From Candidatus Fermentibacterota bacterium (GTDB taxonomy: Bacteria; JAFGKV01), in assembly GCA_030620115.1 (NCBI GenBank), contig JAUXFG010000043.1, positions 1 to 25,768 on the forward strand: DNA of 25,768 nt. The letters are read 5' to 3'. A program made the position numbers and the translations under genes. Below are positions 1-6,471 of the stretch, in pieces (position 1 is the stretch's first letter; the number at the start of each line of letters is the position of its first letter). Below the pieces are notes generated by a model that worked only from the letters and a program-made list of their open reading frames with translations, was not told where the DNA came from and searched no databases.

Positions 1-21
1 AAAGGAGCAAATAAAGAGTGT

Positions 22-39
22 GGGGGGGGGGGGAGGGGG
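22..39. repeat. Poly-G tract (G12-A-G5)
   Basis: Twelve consecutive G (22-33), one A, then five G, in the leader about 145 bases upstream of trmB. The surrounding 1-180 stretch is purine-rich and carries no convincing gene. The tract could form a quadruplex on the plus strand or slip during replication. A sequencing length error is equally possible. Confidence 0.8.
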
Positions 40-71
40 TATTTGGAATTGCGGGATTGCGGCGATGGGGG

Positions 72-130
72 ATTGAATCTGCCGGCCGGCGGAAACGTCC
101 AACATCGAATATTGAACATCCAACATCGAA
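72..130. repeat. Dispersed intergenic repeat, copy A
   Basis: The first 25 bases (72-96) match 5886-5910 with only two differences, centred on GCCGGCCGGCGGAAAC. Both copies are followed by CAACATC/TCGAA-type tandem words (to 130 here, to 5937 there) and then purine-rich sequence. Both lie between genes and contain no reading frame. This is a repeat family of unknown role. Confidence 0.7.
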
Positions 131-183
131 GGAGAAGAGGGGATTGAAGGCGGAGAAGCGGAGGAGAATTGAGATGAAGGGGT

Positions 184-780
184 GTGGGCGTTGATCGTGC
201 TATGAGAATCCTTCTTGACACTGCTCGTCTGGAAGCACCGCTATGCTGGCGCTATGTGTTTGGCGCCGATCTTCCGGTGGAAATCGAGATCGGCTCAGGC
301 AAGGGGCGATTTCTCAAAGAGGAAGCCGCACGGCGCCCTCACTGTGGGTTCCTTGGTGTGGAATATGGGGAGAAATGGGCGCGGCATGCGGTGAACTCGT
401 TGTCAAAAGCGAAGATCTCCAATGTGAGAATCGTAGTGGCTGAAACGGTATCGTTTTTCGATCGCTTTGTTCCTTCGGGAACGGTTCAGGCCGTGCATAT
501 CTACTTCCCTGATCCATGGCCCAAGAGACGCCACGCAAAGCGAAGGATCTGGCAGCCTGAGTTTGTTCAGCAGGTGCTTCGTATATTGCGCGACCACGGG
601 ATGATCTGCTTTGCCACCGACATTCGGGGCTACTTCCTGAAGATTCAGGAGATGCTCTCCGCAGAGCCAACTCTGGAGCAACGGGTTATCCCGAAAGATG
701 GACCCATGACGGGTTATTCCAGTAAGCTTCTCGCACAAGGGCGTCCCGTCTTTGCCGCCATGTTTGTCAATACAGGGTAG
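184..780 (+). CDS. trmB: tRNA (guanine-N7-)-methyltransferase
   Basis: Transfers a methyl group from S-adenosylmethionine to N7 of G46 in the tRNA variable loop; cytosolic, usually monomeric. The 198-residue frame has the Rossmann SAM-binding motif EIGSGKGRFL (about residues 35-44), the acidic strand end GVEYGEKW, and the family signature PDPWPKRRHAKRR (about 111-123). The C-terminal stretch TGYSSKLLAQGRPVF matches the region that ends the catalytic domain. The length is slightly below the usual 210-240 because the N-terminal tail is short. The start is uncertain: GTG at 184 has the purine-rich AAGGGG almost touching it, while an in-frame ATG at 202 has no ribosome binding site. The gene stands alone between a repeat-bearing leader and the hairpin at 842. 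The assignment is secure. Confidence 0.93.
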   Translation: MGVDRAMRILLDTARLEAPLCWRYVFGADLPVEIEIGSGKGRFLKEEAARRPHCGFLGVEYGEKWARHAVNSLSKAKISNVRIVVAETVSFFDRFVPSGTVQAVHIYFPDPWPKRRHAKRRIWQPEFVQQVLRILRDHGMICFATDIRGYFLKIQEMLSAEPTLEQRVIPKDGPMTGYSSKLLAQGRPVFAAMFVNTG

Positions 781-793
781 CCCGGTATTTCGA

Positions 794-822
794 TTGCTGA
801 TGGAGTGTGGTCGGGCTATATT
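794..822 (+). promoter_or_regulatory. Weak sigma-70-type promoter candidate for the ABC operon
   Basis: TTGCTG (794-799), a 17-base spacer and TATATT (817-822), with the start codon of the ABC ATPase 80 bases downstream. The -10 is 5/6 but the -35 is only 3/6, so this is tentative. Transcripts from here would carry the hairpin at 842-879 in their leader. Confidence 0.3.
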
Positions 823-841
823 TTTTCCATGAGCAAACGAT

Positions 842-879
842 TGAATCTGATGCTCCTCCTATGGAGAGCATCAGATTCA
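842..879 (+). terminator. Long stem-loop between trmB and the ABC operon
   Basis: Arms 842-855 and 866-879 are perfectly complementary over 14 bases. The inside adds three more pairs (TCC/GGA) after one bulged C, closing on a TAT loop. No U-tract follows; the sequence goes on to the strong Shine-Dalgarno AAAGGAGG (889-896) and the ATG at 902. It may be a terminator for trmB lacking the U-run, or a leader structure controlling the ABC genes. Confidence 0.6.
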
Positions 880-901
880 CCTTCGGTAAAAGGAGGTTGG
901 C

Positions 902-1837
902 ATGGTAAGCTTCGATAGTGTGGAGAAGGTCTACCCCGGTGCTCTCGGGAAGAAATCGGTTCGAGCACTCAAGGGTGTGAGCTTCTCTCTAGAAGGCGCG
1001 GAGGTTGTGGCCTATGTGGGGCCCAATGGCGCCGGGAAGACCACAAGCCTGAACATCCTCATGGGGTTGCACGCACCTACATCGGGAAGAGTATTGATAG
1101 ACGGGAAGTCTCCCCAGGAACCCAAAACAAGAGCGTCAATCGGGTATCTGCCGGAGCGGCCCTACTTCTATGAACAACTCTCGGCGAAACGGTTTCTGAT
1201 GCTGTGTGGACGACTCTCCGGAATGGACCGCTCCCTTCTCCAGCGACGAGCCTCGTCCCTCTTGGATGAGTTGGGGCTGGCAGATGCGGCGCATCGGAAG
1301 CTGAAGGCATTCTCCCGAGGGATGCTCCAGAGGCTGGGTATGGCACAAGCCCTGATACATGACCCGGATCTCTTGGTTTTGGATGAACCCCTCGGCGGCC
1401 TTGATCCATTGGGTCGACAGCTTGTCAGGAGGATGATTACTGATGCAAGGGCACGGGGCAAGACGGTGTTCTACTCCAGCCACATCCTCTCGGATGCCGA
1501 GTTGATTGCCGATCGAGTTGCGGTTCTTGCCGGGGGTAAGCTTGTGAAACTGGCCTCCCTGGATGAGCTGACGAGAAGTACCGAAGGAAAGCGGGAAGTA
1601 TCGTTGGCGCCCAGTGCCGACCTGTCCATGGAAAAGATGCAGGCGCGGTGGCCGGAGGGGACTGCGGTGGGAGATGTCTGGCTGCTGACGGTTGACGAGG
1701 AGGGGCTAGAGCAATTCCTCAGCCAAGCAATTGCCGACGGAGCATATATTCGTGAAGTCCGTGTGGCTCAGCAGACGCTGGAAGATACGCTCGTCCAGTT
1801 GATTCGGGGAAGTTCAGAGCGGGGAGGTGGGGAATGA
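902..1837 (+). CDS. ABC transporter ATP-binding protein
   Basis: The nucleotide-binding subunit that would power the membrane partner encoded immediately downstream. Visible motifs in 311 residues: Walker A GPNGAGKTT (40-48), a signature of the FSRGM type (137-141) in place of LSGGQ, Walker B LLVLDE (157-162), D-loop GGLDP, and the H-loop His at 194. A C-terminal extension of about 90 residues after the ATPase core is typical of ABC-2 type ATPases (CcmA/NosF/YxlF-like exporters). A strong ribosome binding site AAAGGAGG ends six bases before ATG. The stop overlaps the permease start (ATGA), so the two are translationally coupled. The substrate cannot be read from the sequence. Confidence 0.9.
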   Translation: MVSFDSVEKVYPGALGKKSVRALKGVSFSLEGAEVVAYVGPNGAGKTTSLNILMGLHAPTSGRVLIDGKSPQEPKTRASIGYLPERPYFYEQLSAKRFLMLCGRLSGMDRSLLQRRASSLLDELGLADAAHRKLKAFSRGMLQRLGMAQALIHDPDLLVLDEPLGGLDPLGRQLVRRMITDARARGKTVFYSSHILSDAELIADRVAVLAGGKLVKLASLDELTRSTEGKREVSLAPSADLSMEKMQARWPEGTAVGDVWLLTVDEEGLEQFLSQAIADGAYIREVRVAQQTLEDTLVQLIRGSSERGGGE

Positions 1838-2658
1838 AAGTCATCTCTGCTATCGCGACTCATTCATTCCGGGAAATCCTGGGCACCAGGATTCTCTACA
1901 GCATAATCGCCTATGCGGCTTTGGTAATGCTCTTCGCCATACTCGCCAGCCAGTGGACCATTGGCGAAGAGGTCAGATTCATCACGGACATGGGTCTTGG
2001 CGCCATGCTCTTTCTTGGGCTCGTACTGGTCATCACCAGAGGGGCCGTCACACTCAGCAGGGAAATCGAGAAAAAGACCGTGCTCGTGATGCTGGCCAGA
2101 CCGATACATCGCTGGCAGTTCGTAGTGGGGAACTTCCTTGGTATGGGCCTTGTCCTCCTACTCCTGGTCTTCTCGCTGCTCTTGGTCCTTGTACTCATTC
2201 TTCTGCCTATGGGAGGGGCTGTCTCATGGCCTCTGTTGGGGGCTGCCTGGGGGGTCTTTCTCGAACTGCTCATGATCTCGGCAGTGGCGCTCCTTGCCAG
2301 CAATCTATCATCACCCGTATTGGCGACGCTCATAACCCTCCTGGTCTTCCTGGCAGGGCACATGGCCTCCAATCTCCATGTGTGGATTTCCCAAGCGGGG
2401 GATCTTAAGGATCTGCATCTTCCCGAGTCGATGCTGCAGGTGGCGCAAGCCTATCAATCCGGCCCCGCACACTGGTTCCTACAGGCGGCGTATTATCTCT
2501 TGCCCAATATGGCTCACGTGAATTTCAAGATGAATGCGGCCGATGCCATTTCTATTCCGGGAGCCCGTTTGGTCGCCGGAACCGTTTATGCGTTTGTGTA
2601 CAGTATCATAGCCACATGGATCAGTATCGCGATATTCGGCAGGCGGGATATGCGATGA
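1834..2658 (+). CDS. ABC-2 type transporter permease
   Basis: Integral inner-membrane partner of the upstream ATPase. The 274-residue protein has about six hydrophobic segments: near residues 20-40, 52-70, 105-128, 138-160, 165-180 and 248-268. The periplasmic-side stretch between the last two is long (about 182-247). After the second segment, SREIEKKTVLVMLARPIHRWQF matches the conserved coupling-helix region of ABC-2 family 2 permeases. The start ATG overlaps the ATPase stop and has the purine-rich GGGAGGTGGGGA just upstream. The end overlaps the next gene by ATGA, so three genes are coupled. An exporter is inferred; the cargo is unknown. Confidence 0.85.
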   Translation: MKVISAIATHSFREILGTRILYSIIAYAALVMLFAILASQWTIGEEVRFITDMGLGAMLFLGLVLVITRGAVTLSREIEKKTVLVMLARPIHRWQFVVGNFLGMGLVLLLLVFSLLLVLVLILLPMGGAVSWPLLGAAWGVFLELLMISAVALLASNLSSPVLATLITLLVFLAGHMASNLHVWISQAGDLKDLHLPESMLQVAQAYQSGPAHWFLQAAYYLLPNMAHVNFKMNAADAISIPGARLVAGTVYAFVYSIIATWISIAIFGRRDMR

Positions 2659-3437
2659 GCAGAATTACCTCAGCAGCAATATGGCTCGCGGGTTTGGCTT
2701 TGCTGGTTTTCGGTCTCATAATGATCGACGGACGTGCAACGAATCTGCATCCCTCCGCTGACCCGATGGAGAAATGTGTGGAGTTGAATTCGGCAACTCT
2801 ATCCATGCTATCGGTGGGGAATCGTCCTCTTGTGGCGGACTATCTTTGGATCGATGCCGTACAGTATCTTGGAAAAACGCTCGCCCAACACCATCATGAG
2901 ATCATTGACGGCAAGGTCGTCTGTGTCGGCTTCCCCGCAGAGAAGCTCGATCGTGCGGCCGAAATCTTCTATGAGCTTGCGAATCGTACCGTGGAGGTGG
3001 ATCCACACTTCACCTATGTCCATTATATGGGTGCGCTCTTTCTGAATGATCCACATACTGATCCCGACCGAGCAGTGAACCTATTGCACACAGGCATACT
3101 GAACAACCCCAAAGACTGGCAGCTGAGATTCTGGTTCGCCTATCTCAATCTCATGCTGAAACGGGATCGGGAAACAGCCCTGGAGCATATGAAGCTTGCC
3201 GCTGAAATGGAGGGCTGTCCCCAGTTCGTTTTGGACATCAGGGATAGACTGTTTACTGCGCCGGATCGACAATTGGCCACAATGTTCTTGGCCGGCATGT
3301 TGCAAAAGGCCAGAAGCGAAATGGAGCGAAAGCGGATCAGGCAGCAGATGGATGAGCTTGATTCCGGCGTGGATCTGCGCCAGCTTCTGCATGATCATCA
3401 CGCTCATGACCATGACCATCACCATGGCCATGATTGA
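2655..3437 (+). CDS. Membrane-anchored helical-repeat (TPR-like) protein with His-rich C-terminus
   Basis: Not a named family for me. The start chosen is ATG at 2655, overlapping the permease stop (ATGA); a frame extension to ATG 2616 would overlap the permease by 43 bases and is less likely. At 260 residues, one N-terminal hydrophobic anchor (about 6-24) precedes a soluble region. This holds the motif NRPLVADYLWIDAVQYLG and TPR-like helical pairs (AAEIFYELANRTVEVDPHFTYVHYMGA; AVNLLHTGILNNPKDWQLRFWFAYLN). The last 15 residues contain nine His and four Asp, a likely metal-binding tail. Its coupling to the ABC genes suggests a role in the same export or assembly process on the outer face of the membrane. 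Confidence 0.75.
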   Translation: MSRITSAAIWLAGLALLVFGLIMIDGRATNLHPSADPMEKCVELNSATLSMLSVGNRPLVADYLWIDAVQYLGKTLAQHHHEIIDGKVVCVGFPAEKLDRAAEIFYELANRTVEVDPHFTYVHYMGALFLNDPHTDPDRAVNLLHTGILNNPKDWQLRFWFAYLNLMLKRDRETALEHMKLAAEMEGCPQFVLDIRDRLFTAPDRQLATMFLAGMLQKARSEMERKRIRQQMDELDSGVDLRQLLHDHHAHDHDHHHGHD

Positions 3438-3504
3438 ATCAATAGCTTGACCGCAACCCTGAATGGGATCTCCGAGTAAGCCGCGTTCCCAGGAGTCAGT
3501 ACCG

Positions 3505-4599
3505 ATGTCGAAGACAAGACGCTATGGTTTCATAGACGATATGAGGGGTCTCGTCGTGGTGATGATGGCCTTGGGGCACAGTTCGTACTACTTCCACTCC
3601 ATGTGGAAAAGCCTGGATTATACTGACCCGTTTTTTGACAATCTGTCGCAATTCCTCATCCGATTCCAGGGGTATCTCTGCGCGCCTGGTTTCCTTATCC
3701 TGGCGGGAGCCATGGTGTGGCTCTCGTTTTTCAGGAGTCGTGCCCGGGGGCTCAGTGCGGGCGCCATACGGATGAAATTCATCAAGAGAGGCCTTTTTCT
3801 GATTCTCGTGCAGATGACCTGGGTCAATGCATCGTGGTCGGGCTTTCGATCGTTTCGACTTTTCCACATGGGGATCATTAGCTGCATCGGTATCTCGGTC
3901 ATTCTTCTTTCACTCATCGTGGCATTCCGATGGCAGATGCGGCTGGCCATCGGAATGGCCATCACTGCCGCCCTGCCCGTTCTCATCAACATCCCTTACG
4001 ACATGGACCATACGCTCCAGCAAGCGTTGGCACAGACGTGGGTCGATGCGGGGAAATTCAACGTCTATCCCGTGCTGCCATGGTTCGCATTGGCGGCCTT
4101 GGGATCGGTCATTGGAGAGGCTTGGTTCGTCCGCTGGAAGGAGAAGGCGGCTCTCTATACACTGGCAGTGGCCGTGGCCGCGCTCCTCTTGGGGACCATG
4201 CTGCGTGTGCGCGAAGGCTATGGCACGACGTTTAGCTGTGACGCAGTGGGCACTTATTCATTCTACCTCATTCAGAAGTACCCCCCAAATGTGGTGCACA
4301 ATCTCTGGGCCTTTGGCGGCATAAACCTGTGGATGAGTTTCCTTGTCGGTGTGGGGCCACGCATAGAAGGACTTCTGCGCCCTCTGAAGGTGTATGGCTC
4401 AGTTCCGCTCTTCTTCTACATGCTTCACATTCCGATCTTGGCGATCTTTGCGAAGCGACTTGGTTTCTTCTACCGCCAGGGCGGAACAGGAGCCGTGTTT
4501 CTGGGGTGGATCGGCCTGCTCTTGATCATGTATCCACTCTGTAAGGCCTATGGTGCGTTGCGTTCTCGAACCACGAACCCGATTGTTCGGATGCTGTGA
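3505..4599 (+). CDS. Multi-pass acyltransferase-like membrane protein (HGSNAT/DUF1624-like)
   Basis: A 364-residue polytopic protein beginning RYGFIDDMRGLVVVMMALGHSSYYF, which resembles the start of the HGSNAT-catalytic/DUF1624 family (usual form ID-x-RGL-x-MVLMALDH) and, more distantly, acyltransferase-3. The usual ALDH is ALGH here, but the His is kept. About nine or ten hydrophobic segments follow, including FLILAGAMVWLSFF and FYMLHIPILAIFA; the latter resembles the conserved YxLHxP region of these families. The ATG at 3505 is preferred over the in-frame ATG at 3463 because AGGAG (3491-3495) sits nine bases before it. It probably transfers an acyl group to an envelope glycan or lipid; the acceptor is unknown. 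Confidence 0.7.
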   Translation: MSKTRRYGFIDDMRGLVVVMMALGHSSYYFHSMWKSLDYTDPFFDNLSQFLIRFQGYLCAPGFLILAGAMVWLSFFRSRARGLSAGAIRMKFIKRGLFLILVQMTWVNASWSGFRSFRLFHMGIISCIGISVILLSLIVAFRWQMRLAIGMAITAALPVLINIPYDMDHTLQQALAQTWVDAGKFNVYPVLPWFALAALGSVIGEAWFVRWKEKAALYTLAVAVAALLLGTMLRVREGYGTTFSCDAVGTYSFYLIQKYPPNVVHNLWAFGGINLWMSFLVGVGPRIEGLLRPLKVYGSVPLFFYMLHIPILAIFAKRLGFFYRQGGTGAVFLGWIGLLLIMYPLCKAYGALRSRTTNPIVRML

Positions 4600-4625
4600 G
4601 CTGACGAAACCGAAGCGCGAGTCCG

Positions 4626-4663
4626 TGGTTATCGCGCGTGCTCGTCGACCCGCGAGGTAACCA
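4626..4663 (+). other. Imperfect stem-loop in the gap before the radical SAM gene
   Basis: TGGTTA plus TCGCG (4626-4636) pairs with CGCGA, two bulged G, TAACCA (4651-4663), giving eleven pairs around a 14-base loop. No U-tract follows. It could end the upstream transcript or lie in the leader of the next gene. Confidence 0.4.
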
Positions 4664-4726
4664 TAGAGACGTGATTTCCCTTAGCTATTATTCCGATCGT
4701 TTAACCACGCATTACCGAGGTCTGGC

Positions 4727-5797
4727 ATGAAGATCACTGCACTGCTCCGATTCGCTTGGCGGGCCGGGCGGACATGGTTTGGGAGACTCCCGGCGCCGTA
4801 TAAGCTCACTTTCTCCATTACCTCGCGGTGCAACTTGCGGTGTGCCTCCTGCAATATCTGGAACCAAAAGATAGACGATGAGCTTTCTACCGAGGAGATC
4901 GACAAATTCTTCAGATGCAACCCCGATATCTACTGGCTCGATCTCACAGGTGGCGAGGTGATGTTGCGGCCTGATCTGCCGGATATTCTTGCTTCAGCCG
5001 CACGCCACTTGCCACATCTGTTCCAACTGCACTTTCCATGCAACGGCACGCTTCCCGAGCGCACGGGGCGCATTACGGAGAGCGTGGTGGCGCGGGGAAT
5101 ACCAAAGGTGGTGGTGAGCGTCAGCATGGATGGGCCGCCCGAGCTTCATGATGAACTTCGCGGCAAGCACGGTACGTGGGATCGAGCTGTTGAAACATAC
5201 AAGCGAATCAAGGGAATCTCCGGTGCAGAGGTCTACTTCGGCATGACGGTGACGCATAAGAATCTCTCGAGGATCGTGGAGACCGTGGATGCGCTCTCCG
5301 AGAGTATTCCGAAGTTCGGGCCACGGGATCTTCACTTGAATATCGCCCATGACACCTTCTACTACGGACATCCTGACATCGTGGCTTTGGATCCCCAGGC
5401 GGTGGAACAGCAGCTCGCCCGCTTCAGCCGGTGGCGGGGGGTACCCACCAATCCCGTGCTCCTTCTCGAGTGGCTCTATCAACGGCGCGTTCCCGAGTAT
5501 CTCCGCACGGGGAAAAGCCCCATACGTTGTCAGGCCCTCTCCTCATCATTATTCATCACTTCCCGCGGTGACGTGTATCCATGTACCTCGTACGAACGGA
5601 AACTTGGCAGTCTTCGGGAAACAGACTATGAGCTGTCCCGAATCTGGGATCTGGAATGCTCGAAGGAGCTGGCGTTGGAGATACGGAATGGCCGTTGCCC
5701 CGGTTGCTGGACACCCTGCGAGGCCTACCAGTCCATTATTGCCGCCCTTCCAAGAAAAAATGCGTGGATTAGGGGGGATTTGGGAAAAGGAATGTGA
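4727..5797 (+). CDS. Radical SAM / SPASM-domain protein
   Basis: Cleaves S-adenosylmethionine using a [4Fe-4S] cluster held by C35-x3-C39-x2-C42 (ITSRCNLRCASC). The strand-2 GGE motif LDLTGGEVMLRPDL and the SAM-contact region VVVSVSMDGPPELHDELRG follow the usual radical SAM order. The C-terminal third has SPASM-like cysteines: RCQAL, a Cys in DVYPCTSYERKLGS, and a final C-x2-C-x3-C (C324, C327, C331), so one auxiliary iron-sulfur cluster is likely. The length of 356 fits stand-alone SPASM enzymes. GAGG ends six bases before the ATG. No precursor peptide or obvious partner gene lies beside it, so the substrate is unknown; modification of a peptide, carbohydrate or lipid is possible. Confidence 0.85.
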   Translation: MKITALLRFAWRAGRTWFGRLPAPYKLTFSITSRCNLRCASCNIWNQKIDDELSTEEIDKFFRCNPDIYWLDLTGGEVMLRPDLPDILASAARHLPHLFQLHFPCNGTLPERTGRITESVVARGIPKVVVSVSMDGPPELHDELRGKHGTWDRAVETYKRIKGISGAEVYFGMTVTHKNLSRIVETVDALSESIPKFGPRDLHLNIAHDTFYYGHPDIVALDPQAVEQQLARFSRWRGVPTNPVLLLEWLYQRRVPEYLRTGKSPIRCQALSSSLFITSRGDVYPCTSYERKLGSLRETDYELSRIWDLECSKELALEIRNGRCPGCWTPCEAYQSIIAALPRKNAWIRGDLGKGM

Positions 5798-5885
5798 AAT
5801 CTGGTGATCTGAAATCTAAAAGCTGGGGGAATGGGGAGGAAAGGAAAATACGTGATTGCTGGAATGGGGGAATGCGAATTGAGGA

Positions 5886-5937
5886 ATTGAATCCGCCGGC
5901 TGGCGGAAACATTCAACATTCAACATCCAACGTCGAA
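5886..5937. repeat. Dispersed intergenic repeat, copy B
   Basis: Partner of the repeat at 72-130: 5886-5910 matches 72-96 in 23 of 25 bases, including GCCGGCTGGCGGAAAC. It is followed by tandem CATTCAACATTCAACATCCAAC words ending in GTCGAA. The same GCCGGCTGGCGG motif recurs at 11035-11046 and, with one change, at 6340-6351. Confidence 0.7.
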
Positions 5938-6013
5938 ATCCGAAGAGGGGGAGGAGGGGATGGGGGGAGAAGACAGCGTTCAGCGTTCGGATGACAAAAC
6001 GAGGAGCAGGGAG

Positions 6014-6113
6014 AGATTCTTCGCTCCTTGGAGTCGCTCAGAATGACAGGGGTTTGAGGAAGAAGGAGTGGAAGTGTGTGTCATTCTGAGGGAGAGGAGC
6101 GACTGAAGAATCT
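6014..6113. repeat. Inverted repeat with 35-base arms
   Basis: Arms 6014-6048 and 6079-6113. Each arm begins AGATTCTTC and ends CTCAGAATGACA when read inward, and the outer 9 and inner 12 bases are identical between arms. The central 14 bases differ but use the same words (GCTCC, AGTCG). The loop is 30 bases. Similar TTCTTCGCTC...CAGAATGACA repeats are common in bacterial intergenic DNA; their role is unknown. Confidence 0.75.
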
Positions 6114-6240
6114 GGGCGGGGGAATGCTGGAACGGGAAAAAAGGGAAATGCGGAATGGGGGAATGAGGAATGAAACGACGATGCTGATCGCGGTCTGCAT
6201 GAAGAGAAAGCCTGGGCCCATGAAATACTCAAGCGAGCCG

Positions 6241-6269
6241 TTGACATAGACAGGCGCGTATACTAGCAT
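6241..6269 (+). promoter_or_regulatory. Sigma-70-type promoter candidate for the phoH cluster
   Basis: A perfect -35 TTGACA (6241-6246), a 17-base spacer and TAGCAT (6264-6269, 4/6). The predicted start near 6276 would give a leader of about 195 bases that contains the whole inverted-repeat element at 6284-6443. Confidence 0.45.
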
Positions 6270-6283
6270 CTGTTGGTGTTAGT

Positions 6284-6443
6284 CCGCATTTCTCACCGGC
6301 CATCTGCTGCAGCGTTGCATTTGGCCCTGCCTGCTGTCCGCCAGCTGGCGGACAGAGGGTACGCCTGCGGAGTCCTCGGTCGCAAGCCTTGCAGCCACAG
6401 CCAACTACACCGCTTCGCGGACGAAAACCGATGAGAAGTGCGG
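6284..6443 (+). repeat. Inverted-repeat element or structured leader upstream of phoH
   Basis: The ends CCGCATTTCTCACCGG (6284-6299) and CCGATGAGAAGTGCGG (6428-6443) are inverted repeats matching at 14 of 16 positions and enclose 128 bases. Inside lies a perfect 22-base palindrome at 6334-6355 (core TCCGCCAGCTGGCGGA). There is no reading frame. It could be a miniature mobile element, a dispersed repeat unit, or a folded 5' leader of the phoH message. Confidence 0.55.
6334..6355. repeat. Perfect 22-base palindrome
   Basis: The two 11-base halves are exact reverse complements, centred on CAGCTG. The core CCGCCAGCTGGCGG differs by one base from the CCGCCGGCTGGCGG found in other gaps of this window (5893-5906, 11033-11046). 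Confidence 0.8.
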
Positions 6444-6471
6444 GATAGGCGGCCTACACGGAGGTATGTAT

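Larger units (their letters stand above)
5798..6471. other. Repeat-rich intergenic region
   Basis: A stretch of about 670 bases without a believable gene. From 5800 to 5990 it is purine-rich, with reiterated GGAATGGGG and GAATTGAGG words, and contains repeat copy B. Positions 6014-6113 form a large inverted repeat; 6120-6180 is again purine-rich; 6241-6269 is a promoter candidate; and 6284-6443 is an inverted-repeat element just before phoH. Confidence 0.75.

Noticed and set aside
6241-6264. TTGACA with TATACT as the -10
   Set aside because: The spacing is only 12 bases. The alternative TAGCAT at 6264-6269 gives the normal 17 and was used instead.
6170-6269. Minus-strand frame beginning MLVYAPVYVNGSLEYFMGPGFLF, hydrophobic and protein-like
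   Set aside because: It runs straight into purine-rich repeat sequence, has no ribosome binding site and matches no family I know. It might be a remnant of a membrane protein gene, but the evidence is too thin to list.
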